Source: Fibrobacterota bacterium
Lineage (GTDB): Bacteria; Fibrobacterota; Fibrobacteria; UBA11236
Direction: 5' to 3'
Assembly (NCBI GenBank): GCA_028287505.1
Contig: JAQBPN010000085.1
Span: 19,774-83,773, forward strand
Length of the DNA stretch: 64,000 bases
The notes under the pieces were generated by a model. It searched no databases. It was not told the DNA's origin and saw nothing but the letters and a program-made list of their open reading frames with translations. Of the stretch, positions 51,401-59,414 are shown piece after piece. The position numbers and the translations under genes are program-made. Within the stretch, counting starts at the first letter, position 1, and each line of letters opens with the position of its first letter.

Positions 51401-54400
51401 GCCAGTCCCGCCAGGGAATACCTGCCCAGGGAATCCGTCAGCGTCCAGGTGGACACGCCGTTCAGGACATTGCGGACCGAAACCAGGGCGCCCGCCAAGG
51501 GGGTGCCCGGTGCGGTCGCGCCGCCCGTTACCGTGCCTGATACCCCGCCCCACCGTTCCAACACCGGATCGATGCGCTTGGCCGCGCCCCCGTTGGCCTG
51601 GAAGGAAATCGCCTGGGAGCTCAAGGAACCGTCCACGGCCTGCAGGGAATAGTCGGTGCGGTTCTGCAATCCCGTGAATGCGAAATAGCCTCCCAACTTG
51701 GCGGCGGACTCGGAAATCCGGCCGCTGGCCGCGTGGGAAAGAATGACGCGCACGCCGGCTTTGCCGCTCTCAACCCGGCCCAGCACGGTTCCCGGGAAAG
51801 GCCGGATCCGCAAATCGCGATTTTGTGCCAGGGGATTTCCCAGGATGGAATCGGCCAGGGGTACGTATCCCGGCAGGGTCAGGGAAAGGGCGTATTTCCT
51901 TCCGTCCACCAATCCGTCCAGGAAATATTGTCCCAGGGAATTCACCGTGTCGCGCAAGGTATCCGTTCCCGCGTAGGCGATCACGATGGCTCCCGGCAGC
52001 GGCCGGCTCGGCAGCCCGCCCGCGCCGGCATCCAATCCGCTATCGCTCACGGCGCCGTAAAGGCCGCCTTCCACCTTTGTCAAAACCAAAGTCACAGTGA
52101 AGGCCGTATCGCCGGAAATGGAAACCAGCTTGTCCGCCCCGCTCTTGTAGGCGGCCTTGCCGGCAGCCAGACGATAGTCGCCCCGCCCGAGATTGGACGC
52201 GACCATTTTACCCAGCGCTGTCTTTCCCAGGCTCTTGCCGTTCAAGAGCACATCGGCCCCGTTGACGGGATCCCCATTCTGATCCTGGACCTGTATGGTC
52301 GCCACGGAGGCATGGATTCCCGCCGTCACCGACATGGCAGTGTCTTTCTCCTTGAGGAAAACCGAAGTCTCCACGTTGTCGTAGGCGGCCTTGTCCAGCA
52401 AGGTGACCAGGGTCAGGGATTGGTTGGCGGGAATATCCGACACGGACACGCTTCCGTCCGAGGCCGTCGTGATCGTATCCAGCTTCTTGGGAGACGCCAC
52501 CACCAGCTTTGCGGCGGCAAGCGGCTTACCCTCCGAATTCGACAGGGTCACCGTGAGCTTCAGCTTCAGGGTTTTCAGTTTGACGGCAAGACCCGCCTTG
52601 GCTTCCCCCACTTTGACCGTCAAGGCGGTATCCAAGGTGTTCGCGCCGGCCTTGGCGACGATAAGGTTCACGTCGGCGGCGGAACCGGCCACGCCGGAAA
52701 CCTTGAAGATGCCGTTGGGCTGGCTGATGGCGGCGAGATTGTTGCCGTTGCCGGAGAGCCGGACGGTGGCGCCTTCCACCGGCACGCCGTCCAGGAGAAC
52801 CGTACCGGACAGGCTGGCCAGCCGGGACAGGGTCCTGATATCGGCCGTCACCTGGGCAGGCGCGGCCAGATCCAGGGCGAAGGACGTGTCGCGCGCATCA
52901 TAGTCGGCGGTGGGCGGCTTGCAGGAGAGCTGATATTCCTGACCCGCCGGCACATCCGCGAAGGCGTAGGAGCCGTCCGCGCTGGATACGGTTTTGAGCC
53001 GGTCCAGTCCGATGCGCAATTCCACCGGCAGACCTGCGATGCCGGCATCGGCCTGATTGAGGACTTTTCCGGAGAGTCGGAAAACCGCGGGGAGAAGGGA
53101 GGGATTGAATTCCGCGGCGCCGGTGACCGCCACGTCCGGGGTTTGCGTGCTGCCGGTAAGCTTGTAGCCGGGAGCGGCGATGGAAAACGCGTAGGTATCG
53201 GCGGGCAGGGACGGAATGGCGTATTTCCCGGAACCGTCGCAGGTGGCATAGGCGCGGACGCCTTTCCTGCCCAGGATGGATATGCGGATCCCCGACGCCG
53301 TAGCCGCGCCGGTTACCGTACCGGACAGGCTACCCGTGTTCCTGGCCAGGCTGAAATCCAGGCCGGACAGGGATGCCCCCGCCGCCAGGGATTGGTTCTC
53401 ATAGGCCTTGTCGGGGCTGAAGCCGGCCTGGGCCGCCGACAGGGAATAGATTCCCGAAGGCAGCTTCTCGATGCGGTATGACCCGTCCGCGCCGCTCAGG
53501 GCGGAACGGGAAACCCCGTAGGCGTTGGCCACCACGGTCACGTTGGCCGCCGCCACGCCATCGGCCTTGACCGTTCCCGCGAGCACTCCGCGATTGGGAG
53601 TCAGGATGATTTCGGCGTTGGCCAATGCCCCGGACAGCAAGGTCAGGGATGGGAGCTTTCCGTCCGAATAACCTTCCGCGGCCGCGGAAAGGCTGTAATT
53701 TCCCGCCGGCAGGTTGTCTCCGGAAAAACGGCCGTCCGCATCCGTGGTAAACGTGCCGCCGCCGGCCTCGGGAGAGAGCCCCACCAAGGTCAGCAATGCG
53801 GATGCAACCCCTGCGCCTTCCGCCGTGACCCGGCCCGCCAACCGCTCGACCGAGGATGCCAGGGTATCGGCCGATACCGCCTGATTATCGCCCAACGCCA
53901 ATTGCACCGTACGGGAAAGGGTCCGGTACCCGGACTTCGAAAAAGCCACCGTGTAGGTTCCCGCCCCCAGTGAAAAAGCGTACGCGCCGGAGAAATCGGA
54001 AAGCGTGGAGATCGGATCCCCGCCTTTGTCCGCGCTGACCTTGACTCCCGCCAATACCACTCCGCGGGCGTCCACAACCTTGCCCTTGAAAGAGGCGCCG
54101 GCCTTGGACACGTTGAAATCCTGGAATAGGTTGCCTCCCCGCGCCAGGCTGGCGGAAACCGCCGAGGCGGGTTGATACCCTTGGCAGGCCGCCGTAAGCG
54201 CATAAGGAGCGCCGGCCTGAAGCGAAAGGGAATAACGGCCTTGCGGATCCGTAATCGTCTTTCCGGCCAGGGAAGCATCGGAGGCGTTACGGTAGGCGAC
54301 TTCGCATCCGCCCAAAGACGAGTTGCCGCTGGCCACGGTTCCCGTGATGCCGCCTTGATCGGGTACCAGCCTCAGGTCCGCATCCTGCAGCGTTCCCCCG

Positions 54401-56940
54401 GCAGGCAGGGAGAATGCCAATGCCTGTTCCAAGGCGAAGCCTTCCTTGGACGCGATCATGCGGTAGTCCGCGCCGGGAAGGGAAAGCGTGAAGGCCCCGT
54501 CCCCATCGGTGATCCGTTGGAAGGATTCGCGGTTGGCCTGGTTGACCGCCTGGATGACGGCGCCCACCACTCCGGCCCCGCCCGCAAGGACGCGGCCCTT
54601 GACCACGCCGGCGTTGCCGGATGCTGCGAAATCGATGCCCGCCACCGTGTCCCCGGGATTGACGGGAACGGCATAGGTCCTGGGAATCAGGAAGCCGTCC
54701 TTGGAGGCCGACACGTTTTGCGTTCCCGCATTCACCGGGAGCAGATAGTATCCGGAGTTGTCGGAAAGCGCGGCGGCATCCGCAGCGGAAATGCGCGCGC
54801 CGGCCAGACCCGCGCCATTCACCGTCACGCGGCCGCTGATAAAGGAACGGTTGGCGTTGAAGATGAAATCCACGCCTTGCACCGTCTTGGACACGTCCAG
54901 GAGGAATTTGCGCAGGGAGGCGGAAGAGTAACCCTTCGCGGAGCCGCTCAAGATCCAATCGCCCGCGGGAAGACTGATCTCGAAGGATCCCAGACCGTCG
55001 CTGATGATGCTGCGCACCGGTCCGGCCTTGGGCGTCGCCAGCACCATGGCATTCGCCAGGGCCGTCCCTGACGCGTCCCGGGTTCGGCCGGAAAGGATGG
55101 AGGCGTTGGGATCGAGGGCCAGGTTGACGGACTTGTCGCCCTCGACGGAGACCGTCTGCGGTTCCGGCGATGCGAAGCCGGCGCTGGAGACCCTGAGGCT
55201 CACGGCCCCGCCCGGAACCGAAAAGGAGAAGCTGCCGTTGCCGTCCGTATTGATCGACCGCGTTTCCCCGCCCTGGGTCAGCGTGACCACGGCTCCGAAA
55301 ATCCCCTGCCGCGTGAAGGAATTCTGGACGGTTCCGGACAGGGTGAATTTGTTGGGCGCGAGGGAGAAGTCGGCCGTCTTGGAAGCGTTGGTTCCGTTCA
55401 AGGAGGCGCTGACGGCTATGGAAGCGCCGTACCCGTCCGCCTGTGCGCGCACCTGCCAGTTTCCCAAAGGCACGCCCAGGGAATAATTGCCCTGGGAATT
55501 CGTGGCTACCGTCCACTGGGACCCGTCCGAACCGGTTACCGTGACCTTGGCATTCAGCAATCCGGTTCCCGTTGCCGCGGAGCCTACCTTGCCCAGGATT
55601 TTCCCGGGCACGGGGCCGAGAGTGATCGTTTTCGAGGTGACGCCCGTGCTGGCATGGGCGATGGTATCGATCTTGGGAAGATACCCGTCCAGGTTTTCGA
55701 TGCGCGCTTCGTAGCTTCCCAGCGGCGCGTTCTTGATGGAAAGCAGGCCGTCATTGTCGGTGGAGCCGCCCTGGAAAACCGCCGAGGAGGCGCCGCCCAA
55801 CCGGTTGAGCTTAACCGGAGCGTAGGCGACTTTCTGCCCCGCCTGGTTTTTCACGGTCAGGGCGATTTCCCCCACGTTCACGGCGAAGAAAAAGCTCCGC
55901 TTCTCGGAGAGGGACGCCGAACCATTGTTGCCTATCGAGTAGACGCGCCATTTGTAATTGTAGCGGCGCAACAGCCCGGTGGCGTTGTCCAGGATGATCT
56001 GCCCGCCCGTGGAGCTGGCTTTCCACAATGCGATGTCGGCCTGGCTCCCGTCCACCAGGTTTTCCTCCAGCACCTCGATCTTATAGCTGACCGCGCCGTC
56101 CACCTGGGTCCACCGGAAGAGAATCCGGTCGGTTCCGGGAATGGTGTCCTTGTCCTTGGGCTCCAACAATACGGTGGCGGGCAGGGGCGCCGCGGGTGAA
56201 TACACGAAGGATGCCGGCACCGGGGCCACCTTGGAAGTGGAGGCGCTGTTGTTGCCGTAGTTGTTGAGCACCAGCCAATTGTAGGTCTTGCCGGAAATCA
56301 GAGGCGGCGCGGGAACGGTATTGAATCCGGAAGGATCCGGGTCGCCGTAACGGACCGTGGAGAAGGGAGTGATGACCTGCCAGATGGCGCTGACGCCGGT
56401 CACGGTTCCGTCGTCGCCGATCTTGAAAGGCTCGTCCGATACCAGCACGGCGTAGAAGGGCGCGTCCCCGGTCCAGGAAAAGGTGGGCGTCAGATCCTTG
56501 ATGGACGCGGCGTTGGCCGGGGAGGTGAGCACCGGCGCGTTGCCGGATTCGATGATGATGATGAATTCCGGCGAGGACTGGGTTCCGTCGGTGAGGATGC
56601 AGTAGTTGATTCCGAAGCGCAGATCGGTATTGCGGTAGAGAACGGGGATTTCCGGATTGACCTTGAACGTGAAGCTTCCCGCCTCGAGTTGGCTGGGAAG
56701 GTGCAGGGAATCGTAGTGGGTGATGGCCACGCCGCTTCCGCCGGGAGCGGTGGAAGCGCGCAAATGCACCCGGCCTTTGCCCCCGGTCCAACCCAAGGCG
56801 ATTTCCGCCGATTGCTTGCGCATTCCGGAAGGGACCTGGGTCAAGGTGATGGCGGCCTGCGCGGAACCCAGCGCAAGCGCCAGGAGGGCGATGAAGACGG
56901 ACTTGGGCGCGGCCGTCAGGAATCGGAATCGGGATGGCAT
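48454..56940 (-). CDS. Giant 2828-residue surface protein with about 22 carboxypeptidase-regulatory-like repeats and a FlgD/type-9-like C-terminus
   Basis: A signal peptide (residues 1-29, ending GSAQA) is followed by Ig/fibronectin-like sandwiches to about residue 350. About 22 units of 60-90 residues then follow the carboxypeptidase-regulatory/PEGA pattern, e.g. SGTV..., A-x-V-x-(5)-T-D-x-x-G-x-F/Y-x-L-x-L-x-x-G-x-Y-x-L and GY (about 355-2060). A region without repeats (about 2070-2710) precedes a final 110-residue domain. That domain starts DFIVTPNPF, has V-E-V-Y-N-M-M-G-D-K-V-Y and ends LRKVVMLK, resembling FlgD-Ig or type 9 secretion C-terminal domains. Likely an exported stalk or adhesin. 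It starts one base after the barrel gene's stop and overlaps the next barrel gene. Confidence 0.85.
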   Translation of the reverse strand: MPSRFRFLTAAPKSVFIALLALALGSAQAAITLTQVPSGMRKQSAEIALGWTGGKGRVHLRASTAPGGSGVAITHYDSLHLPSQLEAGSFTFKVNPEIPVLYRNTDLRFGINYCILTDGTQSSPEFIIIIESGNAPVLTSPANAASIKDLTPTFSWTGDAPFYAVLVSDEPFKIGDDGTVTGVSAIWQVITPFSTVRYGDPDPSGFNTVPAPPLISGKTYNWLVLNNYGNNSASTSKVAPVPASFVYSPAAPLPATVLLEPKDKDTIPGTDRILFRWTQVDGAVSYKIEVLEENLVDGSQADIALWKASSTGGQIILDNATGLLRRYNYKWRVYSIGNNGSASLSEKRSFFFAVNVGEIALTVKNQAGQKVAYAPVKLNRLGGASSAVFQGGSTDNDGLLSIKNAPLGSYEARIENLDGYLPKIDTIAHASTGVTSKTITLGPVPGKILGKVGSAATGTGLLNAKVTVTGSDGSQWTVATNSQGNYSLGVPLGNWQVRAQADGYGASIAVSASLNGTNASKTADFSLAPNKFTLSGTVQNSFTRQGIFGAVVTLTQGGETRSINTDGNGSFSFSVPGGAVSLRVSSAGFASPEPQTVSVEGDKSVNLALDPNASILSGRTRDASGTALANAMVLATPKAGPVRSIISDGLGSFEISLPAGDWILSGSAKGYSSASLRKFLLDVSKTVQGVDFIFNANRSFISGRVTVNGAGLAGARISAADAAALSDNSGYYLLPVNAGTQNVSASKDGFLIPRTYAVPVNPGDTVAGIDFAASGNAGVVKGRVLAGGAGVVGAVIQAVNQANRESFQRITDGDGAFTLSLPGADYRMIASKEGFALEQALAFSLPAGGTLQDADLRLVPDQGGITGTVASGNSSLGGCEVAYRNASDASLAGKTITDPQGRYSLSLQAGAPYALTAACQGYQPASAVSASLARGGNLFQDFNVSKAGASFKGKVVDARGVVLAGVKVSADKGGDPISTLSDFSGAYAFSLGAGTYTVAFSKSGYRTLSRTVQLALGDNQAVSADTLASSVERLAGRVTAEGAGVASALLTLVGLSPEAGGGTFTTDADGRFSGDNLPAGNYSLSAAAEGYSDGKLPSLTLLSGALANAEIILTPNRGVLAGTVKADGVAAANVTVVANAYGVSRSALSGADGSYRIEKLPSGIYSLSAAQAGFSPDKAYENQSLAAGASLSGLDFSLARNTGSLSGTVTGAATASGIRISILGRKGVRAYATCDGSGKYAIPSLPADTYAFSIAAPGYKLTGSTQTPDVAVTGAAEFNPSLLPAVFRLSGKVLNQADAGIAGLPVELRIGLDRLKTVSSADGSYAFADVPAGQEYQLSCKPPTADYDARDTSFALDLAAPAQVTADIRTLSRLASLSGTVLLDGVPVEGATVRLSGNGNNLAAISQPNGIFKVSGVAGSAADVNLIVAKAGANTLDTALTVKVGEAKAGLAVKLKTLKLKLTVTLSNSEGKPLAAAKLVVASPKKLDTITTASDGSVSVSDIPANQSLTLVTLLDKAAYDNVETSVFLKEKDTAMSVTAGIHASVATIQVQDQNGDPVNGADVLLNGKSLGKTALGKMVASNLGRGDYRLAAGKAAYKSGADKLVSISGDTAFTVTLVLTKVEGGLYGAVSDSGLDAGAGGLPSRPLPGAIVIAYAGTDTLRDTVNSLGQYFLDGLVDGRKYALSLTLPGYVPLADSILGNPLAQNRDLRIRPFPGTVLGRVESGKAGVRVILSHAASGRISESAAKLGGYFAFTGLQNRTDYSLQAVDGSLSSQAISFQANGGAAKRIDPVLERWGGVSGTVTGGATAPGTPLAGALVSVRNVLNGVSTWTLTDSLGRYSLAGLASGGHEISVERKGYRSPKPGNLGVTKGVLIEKADFLLEETEAGISGLVADETGRGLAALVVLSRGKDTLKLETDGGGQFVFGGQGAGTYRLSASRPGYTAPAAVDVVYAGKGIETRNLVLSRRGNVILGLVRDALTNTPVSGATVRLLSDAPATATADSLGRYELAAAPGSASPVYLEASQDGYLTRTRIPVYLDADGSAIQDIVLTADYKFDGEIDVTVKEGKDAVAGLFLTVQSFHPDDSLRFSITGQAPNSFRELRRPVPYTLKVKREGFKDLSKVVELTAKNPVLNVTLSYPTSQIRVFVTSDGKSGKGVDLTLNGQKLQERPDTAGLYISGAKLQPAAYEVAIKDQEADLIPLSPYFIALGEDSIRTDTLSQPFFQASIPDSIIGSAFTARVRRADSLHPAPAVVCSLYYRPQGDPLWKSVVLDSVAGGFAGTVPAQTKAGEYEYYHALRSPSGARIGTVTPAGVSVSSASLAYSDIQSPGKFNLRDPFLLYSAALLPQRLEADTSLYSLGARDVYQVQLRGEKGRSLDAYFDQKQADGDTGFSVVWSFADAARAGSFGLSLVPESASPRICRFRGGSVPSDSVFQIVCAAHMGAVRLKKSFFVRIQDLTPVSIAVKYVKENRVLEDDGAALLVSNQNPSGYLFSAFAKTAEGREFNISPRWSFGADSAIGTLSQLGVFLPDSAVARSAALRINDTLQVATTNTGAPLYRAFAFVANVATFAQVVPAAKGRTVVTNGEGAFLDFNLAGLSKAFTVSVNKPKVSGLLRASPQEEVVGDILDIELSERQPFKADSGATLMMPVAQGIAQHRTVFLGHWNSARLSWEKVDSAKGDIAVAGKVYSFSKYAVIMGSLPLGAYDFIVTPNPFTSQDPWGLQLGYKVSSDVSSQVGVRVEVYNMMGDKVYESQETQLSKGQNVQPGARKAAADSPSRTAELGPYVWDGHDSHGVACRNGRYMLKLIVRDGQGKKEYLRKVVMLK

Positions 56941-56941
56941 G

Positions 56942-58516
56942 TCAGTAACGGTACTCCACGCTGGTTTTGAAAAGCGAAACCGGGAATGCGACCAGGGAAA
57001 CCGTGGCCGTGAAATTCGGGCCCAGGGGGAAATAGTACCCCACGTTCATGGTGGGCAGGAAAGGCAGGGCCTCCGGGCGGTAGGCCGCGGCTTCCGAAAG
57101 GAGATCGCCCTGGGTTACCGTGTAGAAAATCCCGCCGATCTGGAAAAAGACCTGATAGACCTGCACACCCAGGGCGAATTGCTGCTCCAATCCCAGGCTG
57201 AAGCGGTTCGCGCTTCCGGTCACCTCCACGGAATCCTCGCCGTACGCGGTCTTGTACACGTCCTTGGCGGTCGAATCGAATGCGTCCACGCTGTCGATCG
57301 TGGAATACTGCACGGTCATGCCGCGCATGAAATAGGAGTAATCCAGGTTCATGCGGAAATTCTCCCAGTTGCCGTGAAGGGAAACCGCGCCTTCCCAGGG
57401 CAGGTTCACGCGCACGTCCCGGATGACGGTCTTGGAACGCGTGGTGAGCGTGAGTTTGGTGGGATTCATCTTGGCGGGATCCAGTATCTTGTCGCTGCTG
57501 AAATCCAAACCGGGAAGCGTGTTGTATTCCCAGCCCATGGATCCCTTCAGGAACATGGTTTCGGCCAGGCTGATCATGGCATCTGCGCCGAAGTGCTTGG
57601 CGAATTGCCAGGATGCCCCCATGCGGACGCCATGGGCGGACCCGCTGACGTTCCCGTAGCCTTTGGCGTCCAGGTCGTCGTGATAATTGACGCCTTCCCC
57701 ATGGAAGTAGGACTCCTGTCCCGCCCTCTGCAGGATGCCGTCCACGCGGGCTCCCGCCTCCAACAGCAAATCGAGGGTATAGCGTTGATAGGCCAAGCCC
57801 AGGTACACGCCGGGCCAAGGCTGCCCGGCCACTCCCAGGGAGAAATCGTTCAGCTCCGCCGAAAAACGCGCGAAGGCATCCGCGGACAGCAGGACCTTGA
57901 TGCTATCGGAGTTGGGATCGGAATCATCTTCGGGAAGCCCCAGCCCGATACGCATGCCTCCCAGCGCGAAATCGAACATCCCCCGGAAGGGTTGCTGCAC
58001 GCCCGCGCCGATGGCGGCCGAAGGCCCGCCGATGGCCACGGAAAATCCGCCCAGGCTGGTGGATTGGTACAATCCCAGGTTCACGTCCGGGTAGACGGGA
58101 TGCTCCACATTGTTGTCGCCGCCGTCCAGGAACGCCTGGATGGGCGCTTTCAGATTGTTGCGGAGGAGTTTGGTCCTCTCGCTGCTCACGCCCAGACCCA
58201 GGCCGGGCAGGAAGAAGTCCGTCTGCACGTCCATGCCCTGCAGGCGGGACAGAGCGGCGGGGTTTCCGAACAGGGAACTGGAGGAAGGATACAGGGAGGT
58301 TACGTTGTTCATGGCTCCGCGCGCGCCGGTATTGCTGCCCAGGGCGAACGGGGACATGTTGCCTTCCATGTTCAGGTAAAGCTTTCCCCCCTGGAAATCC
58401 GTGAACTGGGCCAGCACGGCCTGAGCGGCGGCCAGACCCGCCAACACCAACCGCATCGCATGGCGGGGAGCGCGCGATCCGCCGCGCGGGATGCCGGGAT
58501 CAGATATGGTTGACAT
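56942..58516 (-). CDS. Outer-membrane barrel protein, FadL/PorV-like
   Basis: This 524-residue protein has a basic lead (MSTISDPGIPRGGSRAPRHA) and a hydrophobic signal core (MRLVLAGLAAAQAVLA). A segment follows with GARGAMNNVTSLYPSSSSLFGNPAALSRLQGMD, the FadL/PorV-type 'NPA' element. Long barrel strands (ISLAETMFLKGSMGWEYN, FRMNLDYSYFMRGMTVQYS) lead to the C-terminal FKTSVEYRY ending in an aromatic. ATG 58516 lies 17 bases inside the FecR-domain gene; ATG 58456 is the alternative. It is followed after one base by the giant gene, so barrel and giant protein are coupled. Confidence 0.78.
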   Translation of the reverse strand: MSTISDPGIPRGGSRAPRHAMRLVLAGLAAAQAVLAQFTDFQGGKLYLNMEGNMSPFALGSNTGARGAMNNVTSLYPSSSSLFGNPAALSRLQGMDVQTDFFLPGLGLGVSSERTKLLRNNLKAPIQAFLDGGDNNVEHPVYPDVNLGLYQSTSLGGFSVAIGGPSAAIGAGVQQPFRGMFDFALGGMRIGLGLPEDDSDPNSDSIKVLLSADAFARFSAELNDFSLGVAGQPWPGVYLGLAYQRYTLDLLLEAGARVDGILQRAGQESYFHGEGVNYHDDLDAKGYGNVSGSAHGVRMGASWQFAKHFGADAMISLAETMFLKGSMGWEYNTLPGLDFSSDKILDPAKMNPTKLTLTTRSKTVIRDVRVNLPWEGAVSLHGNWENFRMNLDYSYFMRGMTVQYSTIDSVDAFDSTAKDVYKTAYGEDSVEVTGSANRFSLGLEQQFALGVQVYQVFFQIGGIFYTVTQGDLLSEAAAYRPEALPFLPTMNVGYYFPLGPNFTATVSLVAFPVSLFKTSVEYRY

Positions 58517-59414
58517 AGTCCAATATCCCTATCGCGGTGCCGTAGAAAAAAACCATGAAGCCCAGGCCCGTGATGGCCTTGGGCAGGTATCCGATTCTGG
58601 GATACTCGATAGGGGAAAAACTGTAATGGCCCATGTTGGCCGCCAGGTTGAGAAACCGTTGTTCCTCCGCCGCATCCGGTTCACGCCGGTTGTAGACGCC
58701 TTCCTTCTTGAACAGGCTGACGGATTTCCCTTCGTCCACCACCAGTTCACCGGGGCTTTCCCGCGTCTCCTGGACCCCGACCAGGCCGCGCAGACACATG
58801 GCCTGCAAAGAGGAGTCTCCCGAAGAAGAGACCACTCCCGCCTGGAAATTCCCGCGCCCCACCGCAATCCCCCATGGCGTGACGATGCGGACCAAGGCCT
58901 CCTCCTGGGGCGAAGTGGCCAGGATGCGTCCGGAGACGAGTTCGATGACCAGCGGATCCTTCAGGGACTTGGGAGCCTTGGTGATCCTGAATTGCGAGCC
59001 GGAAAGCACGCGGACGTGGACATTGTCGCGGAAAAAGAGATCCAGCTCCGCGACGGAATCGGTCTTGTATTCCACTTCCAGATCGAGTTCTTCGGAATGC
59101 CTGATGCGGAAATATCCGCTGCGATCCTTCGGCTGGCCCTTGCGGAAGGCCACCTTGACCGGCCCCCGAACGTCCTTGGCATCGTAGTTGATGGTGTCCA
59201 CTTCGGCGGCGGCAATCCTGCGGGGTCTTTCGAAGCGGTCGAAGTAGCGTATCAGGGAATCGCGCTCATCGGTGATGGAACCGAAAATCACCGTCCGGTT
59301 CTTGAGGACCAGCCTGTCCGCGCATGCGTACTGCGCGAACAACGCCGGCAACAAGCCGAGCAGCAAGACCGTGCGCGCGGACCGCCAGGCGCGCCGGCGC
59401 CTCAGGTCTTCCAC
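58500..59414 (-). CDS. FecR-domain exported/membrane protein
   Basis: The 304-residue product has a signal (RRRRAWRSARTVLLLGLLPALFAQYACA), an SH3-like segment (DRLVLKNRTVIFGSITDERDSLIRYFDRFERPRRIAAAEVDTINYD), and a FecR-like domain. That domain reads LDLFFRDNVHVRVLSGSQFRI ... VIELVSGRILATSP ... VRIVTPWGIAVGRGNFQAGV ... QAMCLRGLVGV. Near its end is a hydrophobic stretch (ITGLGFMVFFYGTAIGIL) that may anchor it. GTG 59414 is chosen: GAGGA lies just upstream and it overlaps the PKD gene stop by 13 bases. No sigma factor adjoins, so this is probably an envelope component rather than an ECF regulator. Confidence 0.72.
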   Translation of the reverse strand: MEDLRRRRAWRSARTVLLLGLLPALFAQYACADRLVLKNRTVIFGSITDERDSLIRYFDRFERPRRIAAAEVDTINYDAKDVRGPVKVAFRKGQPKDRSGYFRIRHSEELDLEVEYKTDSVAELDLFFRDNVHVRVLSGSQFRITKAPKSLKDPLVIELVSGRILATSPQEEALVRIVTPWGIAVGRGNFQAGVVSSSGDSSLQAMCLRGLVGVQETRESPGELVVDEGKSVSLFKKEGVYNRREPDAAEEQRFLNLAANMGHYSFSPIEYPRIGYLPKAITGLGFMVFFYGTAIGILDYVNHI

